Below, one piece after another: positions 43,394-53,342 of a stretch of DNA of 64,000 bases. How positions within the stretch are numbered: the stretch's first letter is position 1; each line of letters starts with the position of its first letter. This DNA comes from Phycisphaerae bacterium (GTDB lineage Bacteria > Planctomycetota > Phycisphaerae > FEN-1346 > JAACEH01), in assembly GCA_012729015.1 (NCBI GenBank), contig JAAYDY010000101.1, positions 124,001 to 188,000 on the forward strand, given 5' to 3'. The position numbers and the translations under genes are program-made. Below the pieces are notes generated by a model. That model was not told the origin of the DNA. It saw only the letters and a program-made list of their open reading frames with translations, and searched no databases.

Positions 43394-43897
43394 TCATGGA
43401 ATCCGGCGTCCCAGCCGCTCACGAACCGCTCGCAGGTCCGCGGCGGTCACCGCTCCCGACCGGTCCACGTCCAGCCAGGGCTCTCTCCATCCTTCGACCA
43501 CCGCTCGGCGTACCGTCAGGATATCCGCGGCCGTGACCTCTCCCGAGGCGTTGACGTCGCCCTCCAGCAGGACGATGCGCACTCCCGCATCGCCACCGAG
43601 GGGCCTGCCGGTGGCCGACTTCAGGCTGTCCGTCAGCGACAGCGTGTACGCGTCGCCGTCGGGCGGCGAGGAACTCAGTCGAACCACCAGTTGCCGTCCC
43701 GCGGCGTCCCAGGAGACTTCGGCCACCAGGTCCGACATATCACCGTTGACCCGGCCCGTGATCGAGACGCAGTCCGTGTCCACCGAGGCTGGGGCGACCG
43801 TCGTCGGCAGCACCACGGCAAACCTTGTCAGCCCACCGACCTGGAACACCGTTGCACCGTCCCGCAGGACGGTGCAACGGGTTCCCTCACTGACCAC
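43394..43897 (-). CDS. Dockerin-type C-terminal fragment (possibly part of the upstream protein)
   Basis: The 167-aa frame has no signal peptide. It contains a beta-sandwich-like stretch (SITGRVNGDMSDLVAEVSWD, DAYTLSLTDSLKSATGRPLG) and a type I dockerin: LEGDVNASGEVTAADILTVR and LDVDRSGAVTAADLRAVRER, two calcium-binding F-hand repeats. It begins only at GTG 43897, with no good ribosome-binding site. It is in the same frame as the protein at 43910-47431, separated by one TGA and four sense codons. It may be the lost C-terminus of that protein, a coupled separate gene, or a relic. As a mature part it should be exported, which it cannot be alone. Confidence 0.55.
   Translation of the reverse strand: MVSEGTRCTVLRDGATVFQVGGLTRFAVVLPTTVAPASVDTDCVSITGRVNGDMSDLVAEVSWDAAGRQLVVRLSSSPPDGDAYTLSLTDSLKSATGRPLGGDAGVRIVLLEGDVNASGEVTAADILTVRRAVVEGWREPWLDVDRSGAVTAADLRAVRERLGRRIP
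43849..43880 (-). other. Perfect 14-bp inverted repeat downstream of an in-frame stop
   Basis: CCGTTGCACCGTCC and GGACGGTGCAACGG flank a four-base CGCA loop. The hairpin starts 30 bases after the TGA of the large secreted-protein gene and lies inside the dockerin frame. No T-run follows, so it is not a classical terminator. Confidence 0.8.
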
Positions 43898-43909
43898 GAA
43901 GCGTGCTCT

Positions 43910-46900
43910 TCACTCATCCGGCGGTGCATCCGGCACGTCGCGACGACCGTCGCCGTTGAAATCGCCGAGTTCGTAGGCAAGCGGGTTGACGGTTGAACCC
44001 ATGTTGCCGCCACTGCTGCCGCTGCCCAGGGCGGGGCTGGCGGCACCCGGCGTGAAGTCGCGCGTGACGGTCGTCGCGCTGCCCCAGTTGGCCACGAACC
44101 AGGCATTCGGCTGGGCCTTGGAATTGCGGACGAACGTGCTGTCGCCGGGCGAGATGTCGATGTAATCGGCCCCTACGCCCACAATGGCATGCAGGTTCCC
44201 GTCGAAGTTGATCTCCACGTTGTCGCCGACCGAGAAGCCTGTGGTGGTCATGAAGATGCGGGTCGCCGTGGGCTTCACGTCGCGGGACAACCTTCGGAAC
44301 AGCACGGGAGTGTTGGTCAGCAGAAGCTCGCTATTGTAGCTGTGGGCATCCTGGCCGCTGGCGTTCAGGTAATCGTCCCAGGTCCACGAGTACGCCTGGC
44401 CCCAGAGCACCGGCGAGGCTGTGGTCTCGCGCCTGTAGTAGGCGTTGTAGTCGGCCGTGTAGTATGGCTTGTTGGCGTCATTGACGTTCAGGCAGCGCCC
44501 CGTATGAAGTGTGTCTGCGACGTTGTCGAAGAACGCGCCCGTCTGCGGCAATCCGGCCTTGTGATTCCAGCTCATCGGCTGGTAGCCGACGCCAATGACC
44601 GTGTTGTGGTGCGCCTCGACCTCCAGGCTGCCCAGGATCAGACTGCTGTCGCACGAGCCAAAGGCGATGTTGTTCAGCAGGACGACCTTGCGGCACTGCT
44701 CGCTCATCAGGTTCTGCGAAGCGCCCACCAGATAGCAACTGTCAATTGTCAGTTGATCGAGGTTTCCGAACGTCTGGATGCTGTCCGGATGGTTGGTCCC
44801 CAACTGGTGGTGGACATAGCTGTGGGCCACCACGTGATTCAGCACCGCCGGCTTGTCTGTTCCTTTGCCCTGGCATCGAATCCCGTCCTCCCAGTTGTGA
44901 GACACCTCGCAATACCGGACCGAGCTGTTGTCGCCGCTCAGCGTAATCCCCATCCTGTTGCCCGTCACAAGGCACTTGCTGATGTGCGTGTCGCTGCCGG
45001 TGAAGGCAAGCCCGGTCTGGGCATTGTCCCTGACCACGCAGTTGCGCACCACGTAGCCTGCGCCTGTCGGGCTGTAGCCGATCCCGGCGCCCTGGACGTG
45101 CCGCACCTCCAGGTTGTCAAACGTCCAGTGGTTGTTGGCCGTGTTGAACTTGATGCCGTAGGTGCGATGGTCGGCCTCCACCACGTAGCTGTCGGGTGTG
45201 CCGCCGCCGGCCGGCCAGCAGAACACGCGGTACGTTGTCTCGTCGACCTTCTCCACGGCCCACTGTCCGGCGCCGCTGATGAACTCGACCTTGTGCTGGA
45301 AGAAGTAGAGGTCACTCGTGACGCAGGAGGTGCTCTTGGCCGGCGTGAAGGTGATTGTGCCGGTGGCGGGGTCAAACCCTGTGACCGTGCGCGAGTAACT
45401 CATGCCCACCCCGCCCCGGTACACCAGATTGGCGCCCAGCCAGTACCCGGCCGCCTGCTGAGTCAGATGCACCGTGTCCTGGAACGTGGTTGTCGTGCCG
45501 GTGGCCGTCGGAGACCAGAGCTCATTCTCAGGCGAACTGGCGATGGTCAACGCCACGTCATCCTGGATGAGCATGGACGGCTGCCAGTCAATGTCCTTGC
45601 AGTAGATGCTGGCCCAGTTCGGATTGTTGCGGGCGGTCTGCTGCGTGCACTGCGTCCAGCCCGTCAACACGTCCGCGCCGGTCAGCACGACCTTCTCGAA
45701 AGGGGCGCCCATGAGGGTGATGCGACCGGCGTCGTCCTGTCCGGGACGGTTGATGTTCAGACCCTCGCGGTAGACGCCGCCCTTGACCATGATCGCCTGG
45801 CCGCTGCCGGAGGCAGCCGCCGTCACCGACTTGCCGATCGTCTTGAACGGCAGCGCGGCGGTGCCTGGATTCGTGTCGCTCGCGCCGGGATTGTTTGTGT
45901 CGACGTAGAAGTCGATCTTCGGCGTCACCCAGTAGCGCACGACCGTCCAGCCTGTGCCGCCGCTGTTGTCCACCACGCACAGGCCGATGTCGTGCAACCC
46001 GACGGGCAGCGAGGCGTTCACCGACGATCCGCTGCCGATCGGTTCGCCGTCGTAGTCGAACCAGTGGTACTCCACGACGGTTCCGTCGCTGTCGGATGAG
46101 GCGGCGCCATTGAGGGTGACGCTCGCCAGGCCGTCGTCGTCGGCATCCTCCACACTCTGGTCCTGGCCGGCATTGGCCACGGGCGGCTTGTTGACGACGA
46201 TGGTCACCGTGTCGTCATCGGTTCCGGACTGGTCGTTGGCCACCACCAGGGCAATCACATGAGTGCCTGTCGGCAGCACCACCTGCGGCGCAACACCGGT
46301 CGCGATCTGCGTGCTGGCGATGCTCCAGGCATAGCTGACAATCGTGCCGCCCTCGTCGTGCGAGCCGGAGCCGTCAAGCGTCACCGTTTCCTCATCATCG
46401 CCGTCATCGTCATGGACTGTCTGATCCTCCCCGGCATCGGCTTCCGGAATGTTGCTGACGGGAATGACCACCTGAAGCGCCTTGCCGTCGTTACTGACCT
46501 GGACCGTCCAGCCGGAGCCGGCAGGGACCACCAGGACGATGTCGTCGAGGCTGCCGGTCCAGGCACTCGTGAGCCGCACCAGGTCGTACGTTCCGGCGGC
46601 CACGTCGCCGGCCGTCAGCCCGTCGAGCACGCCCAGCTCGATGGTCGGGTTCGCGCCGTCGGTGGTCCCCAGGACGAACGTGTCGGCATCAATCGGCGTG
46701 ACGCCGGTCGCGCCGAAGTTGAAGGTGAGCGTATGATAGAGTTGCAGGCTGTTGACGACCTCGATCGTCCTGGTGATGCCTTGGACGGTCCAGAGACCGT
46801 TGACCTCGAACCGGCCGCTGCCGCAGTTGGCGCTGGTCAGCGTGGCGCCTGCATTGCCGACCAGCAGGCCGGAGAACGTCGCGTGACCGCCGGAGATCAC

Positions 46901-47431
46901 ATACTGGGCTTGTACGTTGGTTTTCTGAGTGCCGCCGTGGCCGACAGTGAACGTGTTGGAAGCATTCATGAAGCCGCCGGTCTGGTTGACGTAGAGCCGC
47001 GAGTCGTTCTGGTTGGCATAGGCTCTCACCAGGTTGAGGGTGCCGCCACTGACGTTCAGGCGGCTTTCGCCCTCGACGCCCCCGGATACGCAACCGTTGA
47101 AGATCAGCGTGTTGTCGGTGGTGGCGGTGCCTCCGTCCACATGGAGGGTGCCGAGGGTGCCTGCGCCGCCCAGGAAGTTGTTCTGGCCGCGGAAGTCCCA
47201 TGTGCCTTGGACCGTCACCAGGCCGCCACCGTAGATCTTGACCACGACGCCTCCATCGGTGGCGCTGCCGGCAGGCGTAATGAGGACATTGTCGGTGATG
47301 TCGCCTCCCAGAGTCTGTCCAGTGGTGTCGATAGTCCGGTCATAGACAATGTCCGCCACGGCGTTTGCGGCGGGCGCCAGGATGACGGCCAGGGCCGCCA
47401 GAACCATGAAACTCAACCTGTACTGTCTCAT
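43910..47431 (-). CDS. Large secreted protein: N-terminal beta-repeat, two PKD domains, beta-helix
   Basis: The 1173-aa precursor has a signal peptide (SFMVLAALAVILAPAANAVA). A Gly/Thr-rich beta-solenoid follows (about residues 30-320, with LVTVQGTWDFRGQNNFLGGA and VNQTGGFMNASNTFTVGHGG). Two PKD-like domains come next (ADAGEDQTV and ANAGQDQSV, about 325-520). A right-handed beta-helix starts at FYVDTNNPGASDTNPGTAAL (about 530) and runs to about 1000. The end reads YELGDFNGDGRRDVPDAPPD, a calcium-loop-like motif cut by TGA. Such proteins bind or process polysaccharides outside the cell; catalytic residues are not assigned. ATG 47431 has AAGGA nine bases upstream. The dockerin fragment lies directly after the stop in the same frame. 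Confidence 0.87.
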   Translation of the reverse strand: MRQYRLSFMVLAALAVILAPAANAVADIVYDRTIDTTGQTLGGDITDNVLITPAGSATDGGVVVKIYGGGLVTVQGTWDFRGQNNFLGGAGTLGTLHVDGGTATTDNTLIFNGCVSGGVEGESRLNVSGGTLNLVRAYANQNDSRLYVNQTGGFMNASNTFTVGHGGTQKTNVQAQYVISGGHATFSGLLVGNAGATLTSANCGSGRFEVNGLWTVQGITRTIEVVNSLQLYHTLTFNFGATGVTPIDADTFVLGTTDGANPTIELGVLDGLTAGDVAAGTYDLVRLTSAWTGSLDDIVLVVPAGSGWTVQVSNDGKALQVVIPVSNIPEADAGEDQTVHDDDGDDEETVTLDGSGSHDEGGTIVSYAWSIASTQIATGVAPQVVLPTGTHVIALVVANDQSGTDDDTVTIVVNKPPVANAGQDQSVEDADDDGLASVTLNGAASSDSDGTVVEYHWFDYDGEPIGSGSSVNASLPVGLHDIGLCVVDNSGGTGWTVVRYWVTPKIDFYVDTNNPGASDTNPGTAALPFKTIGKSVTAAASGSGQAIMVKGGVYREGLNINRPGQDDAGRITLMGAPFEKVVLTGADVLTGWTQCTQQTARNNPNWASIYCKDIDWQPSMLIQDDVALTIASSPENELWSPTATGTTTTFQDTVHLTQQAAGYWLGANLVYRGGVGMSYSRTVTGFDPATGTITFTPAKSTSCVTSDLYFFQHKVEFISGAGQWAVEKVDETTYRVFCWPAGGGTPDSYVVEADHRTYGIKFNTANNHWTFDNLEVRHVQGAGIGYSPTGAGYVVRNCVVRDNAQTGLAFTGSDTHISKCLVTGNRMGITLSGDNSSVRYCEVSHNWEDGIRCQGKGTDKPAVLNHVVAHSYVHHQLGTNHPDSIQTFGNLDQLTIDSCYLVGASQNLMSEQCRKVVLLNNIAFGSCDSSLILGSLEVEAHHNTVIGVGYQPMSWNHKAGLPQTGAFFDNVADTLHTGRCLNVNDANKPYYTADYNAYYRRETTASPVLWGQAYSWTWDDYLNASGQDAHSYNSELLLTNTPVLFRRLSRDVKPTATRIFMTTTGFSVGDNVEINFDGNLHAIVGVGADYIDISPGDSTFVRNSKAQPNAWFVANWGSATTVTRDFTPGAASPALGSGSSGGNMGSTVNPLAYELGDFNGDGRRDVPDAPPDE

Positions 47432-48219
47432 TGATGGGTTCCTTTCCGAATTGTTCAAGTGACGTGGGACACGCTGCTGCGTGACGACACACTCGCCCAA
47501 AGACAGCCCATGATCGTCGGCGTTGCTGTGAGACCCCCGTGGTCCTCACACAGAACCGACCGCGGGTGGACAGACGCAGAAGAAGTGACGCCTGGGGGCA
47601 GATCGGCGCGATCGGTTCCATCCGAAGGGCGCAGGCATCCAACGGCCCGCCCTCGCGCATCAGCACAGACCGCCCGGGCTCCGGATGAGGCGAAATGCCG
47701 GCCCCAGCCCCGAAGGGATCAAGCGGTTGATCATCGTCCGTTTAGACTATACACCGAAAAGAGGGGTTGTCAAGTGACTTCTTCCTCGGCTTCGGCTGCC
47801 GCACCTGTTTAAGGCAGGGCCCAGGGGGTGAAAGGCTGGGGAAGAGAGGGGGGCATGTCTCGCGGACCGTCGCGGGTTCCGGGCAGTCGTCCTGCCAAAG
47901 AGGGCGGCGGGCGGGGTCGGGCTTCTGCCAAAATGGCAGGGGGAATCCGGGGCGCCGATCTGTCTGGCGGCCGCGAGGACGGGCGCAAGAGCATTGAAAA
48001 GGGGGATTTGCTGCTTTGGGGGCGGGTCGTGGTTCGGTGTGGCACGCACTTTGCAAAGGACCTGGCATTCAGACCGCTCACCGTTTGCGCCTTGCGGGCG
48101 AGGGGCGGCCGTGGTACAAGGATGGTTTCCGGCCGTGAGTGAGGGCTCCGCCAGGGGCCGTGGGGCCGGAAACGTGGGCATCAACCGAGTGTTCCAGAGA
48201 AAGGGAGGATGCAGCAGCC
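47432..48219. other. Long intergenic region between the secreted-protein gene and groEL
   Basis: The minus-strand promoter is at 47746-47773. On the plus strand TTGATC (47727) and TATACA (47748) with a 15-base spacer could form a weak overlapping promoter toward groEL. The rest is G-rich, with no clear gene. I found no CIRCE element (TTAGCACTC with its repeat) and no sigma-32-type promoter, so the heat-shock control site is not identified. Confidence 0.45.
47746..47773 (-). promoter_or_regulatory. Strong sigma-70-type promoter for the large secreted-protein gene
   Basis: On the minus strand, a perfect TTGACA (47768-47773), 16 bases and TATAGT (47746-47751) predict a start near 47739. The mRNA leader is about 300 bases. 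Confidence 0.7.
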
Positions 48220-49923
48220 ATGGCACCTAAGATGTTGGCGTTCGACAGCGAGGCCCGTGCGGCCCTGATGCGCGGGGTCACGAAGCTTGCCGACGCGGTC
48301 AAGAGCACGCTGGGGCCGCGGGGGCGCAACGCCATCCTCGACAAAGGATGGGGAGCCCCGACCGTGACCAAGGACGGCGTCTCGGTGGCCGAAGAAATCG
48401 AGCTGAAGGACAAGTACGAGAACATGGGCGCGCAGCTCGTGAAGCAGGCCGCCTCGAAGACCAGCGACGTGGCCGGCGACGGCACCACGACGGCGACGGT
48501 CCTGACGGAGGCGATCTTCCGCGAGGCGCTGAAGAACATCACGGCCGGCGCCAGCGCCATGGCGCTGAATCGCGGCATTCAGAAGGCCGTGGACACGGTG
48601 GTTGACGAGTTGGCCAAGCTGGCCAAGCCGATCAACATGAACTCCGACCAGGAGATCGTTCAGATCGGTACGGTCAGCGCCAACGGCGACAAGGAGGTCG
48701 GCAAGCAGTTGGCTGACGCCCTGAAGAAGGTGGGCAAAGACGGCGTCATCACGATCGAAGAGGGCAAGGGCACCGAAACGACCGTCGAGGTCGTCGAGGG
48801 CATGCAGTTCGACCGCGGGTACCTGTCGCCGCACTTCGTCACGGACCAGGACCGCATGGAATGCGTGTTCGAGAACTGCCTGATCCTGATCCACGAAGAG
48901 AAGATTTCCAACGCCAAGAACCTGGTGCCGCTGCTGGAGCAGACGTCGAAGGCGGGCAAGCCGCTGGTGATCGTGGCCGAAGACGTGGACGGCGAGGCCC
49001 TGGCGACGCTGGTGGTGAACAAGCTTCGCGGGACGATCCAGGTGTGTGCGGTGAAGGCGCCGGGCTACGGCGACCGCCGCAAGGCCATGCTCCAGGACGT
49101 CGCGATTCTGACGGGCGCCGAGCCGGTCTTCAAGGACCTCGGCACGAAGCTGGAGAACCTGAAGATGTCGGCGCTGGGCGTGGCGAAGAAAGTGGTGATC
49201 GACGCCGACAACACGACGATCCTGGAAGGCGCCGGCGACACGAAGGCGATCCAGGGGCGCATCGAGCAGATTCGCCGGGAAATCGACGCGACGACGAGCG
49301 ACTACGACCGCGAGAAGCTCCAGGAGCGTCTGGCGAAGCTGGCCGGCGGCGTGGCGGAGATCAACGTCGGCGCGATGACCGAGAGCGAGATGAAGGCTCG
49401 CAAGGCCCTGATCGAAGATGCGCTGCACGCGACCCGCGCAGCCGTGGCCGAGGGCATCGTCCCGGGCGGCGGCGTGGCGTTGTTGCGGTGCCTGCCGGCG
49501 CTGGACGGCCTGAAGCTCAAGGGCGACGAGGCCACGGGCGTGGCGATCGTGCGTCGGGCGCTGGAAGAGCCGATTCGGCAGATCGTCGAGAACGCCGGCT
49601 ACGAGGGCGCGGTGGTGGCCCAGAAGGTGCTGGAGGGCAAGGGCGCGTTCGGGTTCAACGCCGACACGGGCCAGTACGGCGACATGCTGAAGATGGGGAT
49701 CGTGGACCCGGCGAAGGTGACGCGGTCGGCGCTTCAGAATGCGGCGAGCGTGGCGGGTCTGCTGCTGACGACGGACGCCTGCATCGCCGAGAAGCCGCAG
49801 CCGAAGCAGCCTCCGATGCCTCCGGGCGGCGGGATGGGCGGCATGGGCGGCGGCATGGGTGGCATGGGCGGCATGGGCGGCATGGGTATGGGTGGTATGG
49901 GCGGCATGGGCGGCATGATGTGA
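48220..49923 (+). CDS. groEL: Chaperonin GroEL, copy 1 (with GGM tail)
   Basis: GroEL forms the double-ring folding chamber used with GroES. The 567-aa protein has the ATP-site motif [12 protein letters not shown] and other family blocks such as [65 protein letters not shown] and [20 protein letters not shown]. It ends in a long Gly-Gly-Met tail, the typical flexible tail of the main GroEL. The start [16 protein letters not shown] differs from most GroELs. ATG 48220 has AAAGGGAGG upstream. groES follows 72 bases downstream and a second groEL after that. Confidence 0.98.
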   Translation: MAPKMLAFDSEARAALMRGVTKLADAVKSTLGPRGRNAILDKGWGAPTVTKDGVSVAEEIELKDKYENMGAQLVKQAASKTSDVAGDGTTTATVLTEAIFREALKNITAGASAMALNRGIQKAVDTVVDELAKLAKPINMNSDQEIVQIGTVSANGDKEVGKQLADALKKVGKDGVITIEEGKGTETTVEVVEGMQFDRGYLSPHFVTDQDRMECVFENCLILIHEEKISNAKNLVPLLEQTSKAGKPLVIVAEDVDGEALATLVVNKLRGTIQVCAVKAPGYGDRRKAMLQDVAILTGAEPVFKDLGTKLENLKMSALGVAKKVVIDADNTTILEGAGDTKAIQGRIEQIRREIDATTSDYDREKLQERLAKLAGGVAEINVGAMTESEMKARKALIEDALHATRAAVAEGIVPGGGVALLRCLPALDGLKLKGDEATGVAIVRRALEEPIRQIVENAGYEGAVVAQKVLEGKGAFGFNADTGQYGDMLKMGIVDPAKVTRSALQNAASVAGLLLTTDACIAEKPQPKQPPMPPGGGMGGMGGGMGGMGGMGGMGMGGMGGMGGMM

Positions 49924-49995
49924 TCGTCGCGTGTGCGGCGAACGACTGAGGATACGAGGAACCTTCAAGGGTCAGAGTAATAAAGGAAGAGAACC

Positions 49996-50286
49996 ATGGC
50001 ACTGAAACCGTTGGAAGATCGCGTGGTGGTGGAACCGGCCGAGGCGGAAGAGAAGACGGCGGGCGGGATTGTGCTTCCGGACACGGCGAAGGAGCGTCCG
50101 CAGCGTGGGAAGGTCATTTCCGTGGGTCCGGGGAAGCTTCTGGACAATGGCGAGCGTGCGTCGATGTGCGTGGCCAAGGGCGATCAGGTGCTGTACGCGA
50201 AGTACGGCGGCACGGAGATCAGCGTTGACGGCAAGGATCTGGTGATCCTTCGTGAGTCGGACATTCTGGCGAAACTCGAGAAGTAG
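49996..50286 (+). CDS. groES: Co-chaperonin GroES
   Basis: The 96-aa protein is of normal length. [20 protein letters not shown] and [20 protein letters not shown] contain the mobile loop that docks on Gro[16 protein letters not shown] and the [12 protein letters not shown] end are typical. GroES caps GroEL and may serve both copies here. AAAGGAAGAG precedes the start. It lies between the two groEL genes, only 27 bases before the second. Confidence 0.98.
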   Translation: MALKPLEDRVVVEPAEAEEKTAGGIVLPDTAKERPQRGKVISVGPGKLLDNGERASMCVAKGDQVLYAKYGGTEISVDGKDLVILRESDILAKLEK

Positions 50287-50313
50287 ACCCACGAGAGGGC
50301 GGAGACTATAACG

Positions 50314-51927
50314 ATGGCTAAGCAAATACTCTACGCGGACGAAGCGCGACAGAAGATCGCCAAGGGCATCTCGACGCTGGCGGCGGCCGTGAAGGCCACG
50401 CTCGGTCCGACGGGCAACAACGTGATCCTTCACCGCAGCTACGGCGGGCCGAAGGTGACCAAGGACGGCGTCTCGGTGAGCAAGGAGATCGAGCTGCCGG
50501 ACAAGTTCGAGAACATGGGCGCGAAGATGGTCAACCAGGTGGCGTCGAAGACGAGCGACATCGCCGGGGACGGGACCACGACGGCGACGATTCTGGCCGA
50601 GGCGATCTTCATGGAAGGTTTGAAGAACGTGACGGCCGGGGCGAATCCGATGTCGCTTCAGCGCGGGATCGACGCGGCGGTGGCGGCGGCTGTGGCGCAG
50701 ATCGCCAAGCAGAGCCGCAAGATCAAGGGCCGCGAGGACATCGCCAAGGTGGCGACGGTCAGCGCGAACAACGATCCGGAGATCGGCAAGCTGATGGCCG
50801 ACGCGATGGAGCGTGTCGGGCAGGACGGCGTGATCGAGGTCGAGGAAGGCAAGAGCCTGGAGACGACGCTCGAGTTCACCGAAGGCATGGAGTTCGACCG
50901 CGGGTACATCAGCCCGTACTTCATGACGAATCCGCAGACGCTGAAGGCAGAGCTGGAAGACTGCCTGGTGCTGCTGCACGAGAAGAAGGTGTCGAACCTG
51001 AAGGAGTTCGTGCCGCTGCTGGAGCGTGTGCTGTCGGTGGGCAAGCCGCTGCTGATCGTGTCGGAGGACGTCGAGGGCGAGGCCCTGGCGGCGCTGGTGA
51101 TCAACAAGCTGCGCGGGGCGTTGAAGGTGTGCGCCGTCAAGGCGCCGGGCTTCGGCGACCGCCGCAAGGCGATGCTCCAGGACATTGCGATCCTGACGGG
51201 CGGGAAGGTGATCAGCGAGGACCTGGGCCTGAAGCTGGACAGCGTGGACCTGAACATGCTGGGCCGGGCGAAGCGGATCACCGTGAGCAAAGACGCGACG
51301 ACGATTGTCGAGGGCGCGGGCAAGAAGAGCGACCTGAAGGCCCGGATCGAGCAGATTCGTCAGCAGATCGAGACGACGACGAGTGACTACGACCGCGAGA
51401 AGCTTCAGGAACGTCTGGCGAAGTTGACCGGCGGCGTGGCGGTGATTCAGGTCGGCGGCGCGACCGAGGCGGAGGTGAAGGAGAAGAAAGCGCGTGTGGA
51501 AGACGCGTTGCACGCGACCCGCGCGGCGGTGGAAGAGGGCGTGGTGCCGGGCGGCGGCGTGGTCTGCCTGCGGGCGATTGACGCCGTGAAGGCGGCCCGC
51601 GAGAAGGCCGAAGGCGACGAGCGGATCGGGTACGACATTGTGGCCCGGTCGCTCGAGGTGCCGCTTCGGACGATTGCGGCCAACGGGGGCCTGGACGGCG
51701 GCGTGGTGGTCGAGAAGGTCCGCGGCATGAAGGCGGCCGAAGGGTACAACGCGCTGACGGGCGTGTACGGCGACATGCTGGAGATGGGCATCATCGATCC
51801 GGCCAAGGTGACGCGGACGGCGCTTCAGAATGCCGCGAGCATCGCGGGGCTGGTGCTGACGACGAACGTCGTGGTGACCGATCTGCCCGAGAGCGACGAG
51901 GACGACGACGAGGGCGGCGAGGACTGA
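50314..51927 (+). CDS. groEL: Chaperonin GroEL, copy 2 (acidic tail)
   Basis: This second chaperonin of 537 aa keeps the ATPase motifs ([41 protein letters not shown]). It differs clearly from copy 1: it lacks the Gly-Gly-Met tail and ends in the acidic [14 protein letters not shown]. In other bacteria with several GroELs, tail and surface changes go with separate clients. It shares GroES and presumably the operon with copy 1. GGAG lies ten bases before ATG 50314. Confidence 0.97.
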   Translation: MAKQILYADEARQKIAKGISTLAAAVKATLGPTGNNVILHRSYGGPKVTKDGVSVSKEIELPDKFENMGAKMVNQVASKTSDIAGDGTTTATILAEAIFMEGLKNVTAGANPMSLQRGIDAAVAAAVAQIAKQSRKIKGREDIAKVATVSANNDPEIGKLMADAMERVGQDGVIEVEEGKSLETTLEFTEGMEFDRGYISPYFMTNPQTLKAELEDCLVLLHEKKVSNLKEFVPLLERVLSVGKPLLIVSEDVEGEALAALVINKLRGALKVCAVKAPGFGDRRKAMLQDIAILTGGKVISEDLGLKLDSVDLNMLGRAKRITVSKDATTIVEGAGKKSDLKARIEQIRQQIETTTSDYDREKLQERLAKLTGGVAVIQVGGATEAEVKEKKARVEDALHATRAAVEEGVVPGGGVVCLRAIDAVKAAREKAEGDERIGYDIVARSLEVPLRTIAANGGLDGGVVVEKVRGMKAAEGYNALTGVYGDMLEMGIIDPAKVTRTALQNAASIAGLVLTTNVVVTDLPESDEDDDEGGED

Positions 51928-51946
51928 GGTCCGCGCGCCGGGCCGG

Positions 51947-51977
51947 AGTGTGCCTTCGGAGGCATGAACCGCACACT
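51947..51977 (+). promoter_or_regulatory. Hairpin between groEL2 and dnaJ
   Basis: The inner stem TGCCT/AGGCA has a TCGG loop, and outer AGTGTG/CACACT arms lie just outside it. It lies 20 bases after groEL2. It could set the ratio of groE to dnaJ transcripts. Confidence 0.4.
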
Positions 51978-52033
51978 TCCTTGCCGTCTGTGACACCGGA
52001 GGCGGTGTGTCCCGCAGTCGTCTGGTCCGCAAA

Positions 52034-52089
52034 GGGGCAGGGCCAGGATGGCCCTGCCACGCACGGGCAAGATGCCCGTGCCACGGCAC
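52034..52089. repeat. REP-like repeat family B, copy 4 (best-preserved)
   Basis: Two perfect or near-perfect tandem palindromes, GGGCCAGGATGGCCC and ACGGGCAAGATGCCCGT, are linked by GCCACGC. It is inserted between groEL2 and dnaJ. Confidence 0.8.
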
Positions 52090-52205
52090 ATTGACGCGAC
52101 AAGAGGCGGGCCAGGCGGCGCAAGACTCGTCTGGCCCGCAGACTTCTCAGTGGATGAAGTGTTCGGGCGGGCCTGGGGGTCCGTTCGTGTGAAGGGCGCC
52201 GTGCG

Positions 52206-53342
52206 ATGAGCGACGAGTTTGACTATTACGAGGTGCTGGGCGTTGACCGCAATGCGTCGGTTGACGACATCAAGCGCGCCTATCGCAAGCGGGCGATGCA
52301 GTACCATCCAGACCGGAATCCGGGCAATGCCGAGGCGGAGAAGAGGTTCAAGCAGTGCGCCGAGGCGTATGAGGTGCTGGGCGACGCGGAGAAGAAGTCG
52401 CGGTACGACCAGTACGGCCGCGCGGGGCTTCGCGGGTCGCCGATGCACGATTTCTCGCACGCCGACGCCGGGGACATCTTCGACATGTTCCGCGACGTGT
52501 TCGGCATGGGGGATCTGTTTGGATTCGGCGAGGGTCAGCACAGCCGCGGCCCGGCCCGGGGGCAGAGCCTGCGGGCGATGGTGCAAATCCGGCTTCGCGA
52601 GGTGGCCACGGGGGCGACGCGGACGCTGGAGGTCAAGCGGCTGGAACTGTGCAGCACGTGCGGCGGCAGCGGCGCGAAGGCCGGCACGAAGCCGGTGCAG
52701 TGCAAGATGTGCGGCGGGCAGGGCAAGGTGCAGCGTGGGGGCGGGTTCTTCCGCATGATCACGGAGTGTCCGCAGTGTGGGGGGCGCGGCACGGTGATCG
52801 CGGATCCGTGCCCGGACTGCCGCGGTCACGGACGGCGGCCGCAGCGCAAGACCATTGAAGTGAGCATTCCGCCGGGGATTCACAGCGGTCAGCAGATTCG
52901 CCTGTCGGGCCAGGGCGACGCCGGAGAGCCGGGCGGTCCGCGGGGCGACCTGTTCGTGGTGATCGACGTGGCCGATGACCCGATGTTCGAGCGCGACGGG
53001 AACAACCTGTTCTGCCGCGTGCCGATCGGGTTCGCGCAGGCGGCCCTGGGCGGGGACGTCGAGGTGCCGACGCTGACGGGGCCTTACACGCTGACGCTCT
53101 CGGCGGGGACGCAGTCGGGCGAGGTGATCCGCCTGTCGGGCAAGGGGTTGCCCGACCTGCACGGGCATCGCAGCGGGGATATCCTGGTGCAGGTGATCGT
53201 GGAGGTGCCGCGCAAGCTGACGTCCCGTCAGAAGGAGTTGCTGCGCGAGTATGCCGAGAGCGAGGGCAAATCGGTGTTGCCCGAACGAAAAGGTTTTCTG
53301 GAACGGCTGGCGAAGTACTTCGCCAACGGGGGTAAGCAGTGA
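52206..53342 (+). CDS. dnaJ: Chaperone protein DnaJ
   Basis: DnaJ delivers unfolded proteins to DnaK and stimulates its ATPase. The 378-aa protein has the J domain with HPD (His34-Asp36 in MQYHPDRNPGN), a Gly/Phe-poor linker and four zinc repeats (CSTCGGSG, CKMCGGQG, CPQCGGRG, CPDCRGHG). The C-terminal substrate-binding domains (VSIPPGIHSGQQIRLSGQGD, LSGKGLPDLHGHRSGD) follow. All key residues are intact. Its stop overlaps the grpE start by four bases. DnaK itself is not in the window. Confidence 0.97.
   Translation: MSDEFDYYEVLGVDRNASVDDIKRAYRKRAMQYHPDRNPGNAEAEKRFKQCAEAYEVLGDAEKKSRYDQYGRAGLRGSPMHDFSHADAGDIFDMFRDVFGMGDLFGFGEGQHSRGPARGQSLRAMVQIRLREVATGATRTLEVKRLELCSTCGGSGAKAGTKPVQCKMCGGQGKVQRGGGFFRMITECPQCGGRGTVIADPCPDCRGHGRRPQRKTIEVSIPPGIHSGQQIRLSGQGDAGEPGGPRGDLFVVIDVADDPMFERDGNNLFCRVPIGFAQAALGGDVEVPTLTGPYTLTLSAGTQSGEVIRLSGKGLPDLHGHRSGDILVQVIVEVPRKLTSRQKELLREYAESEGKSVLPERKGFLERLAKYFANGGKQ

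Noticed and set aside
43849-43880. Rho-independent terminator for the large secreted-protein gene
   Set aside because: The stem is strong but no T-run follows on the minus strand, so it is listed only as a hairpin.
43849-43912. Selenocysteine insertion at the in-frame UGA
   Set aside because: A bacterial SECIS should begin directly at the UGA with its loop about 16-22 bases away. Here the hairpin begins 30 bases downstream, and the flanking protein sequence does not resemble a redox selenoprotein.
47432-48219. CIRCE or sigma-32 heat-shock element before groEL
   Set aside because: I looked for TTAGCACTC with its inverted repeat and for CTTGAA-CCCCAT pairs and saw neither.
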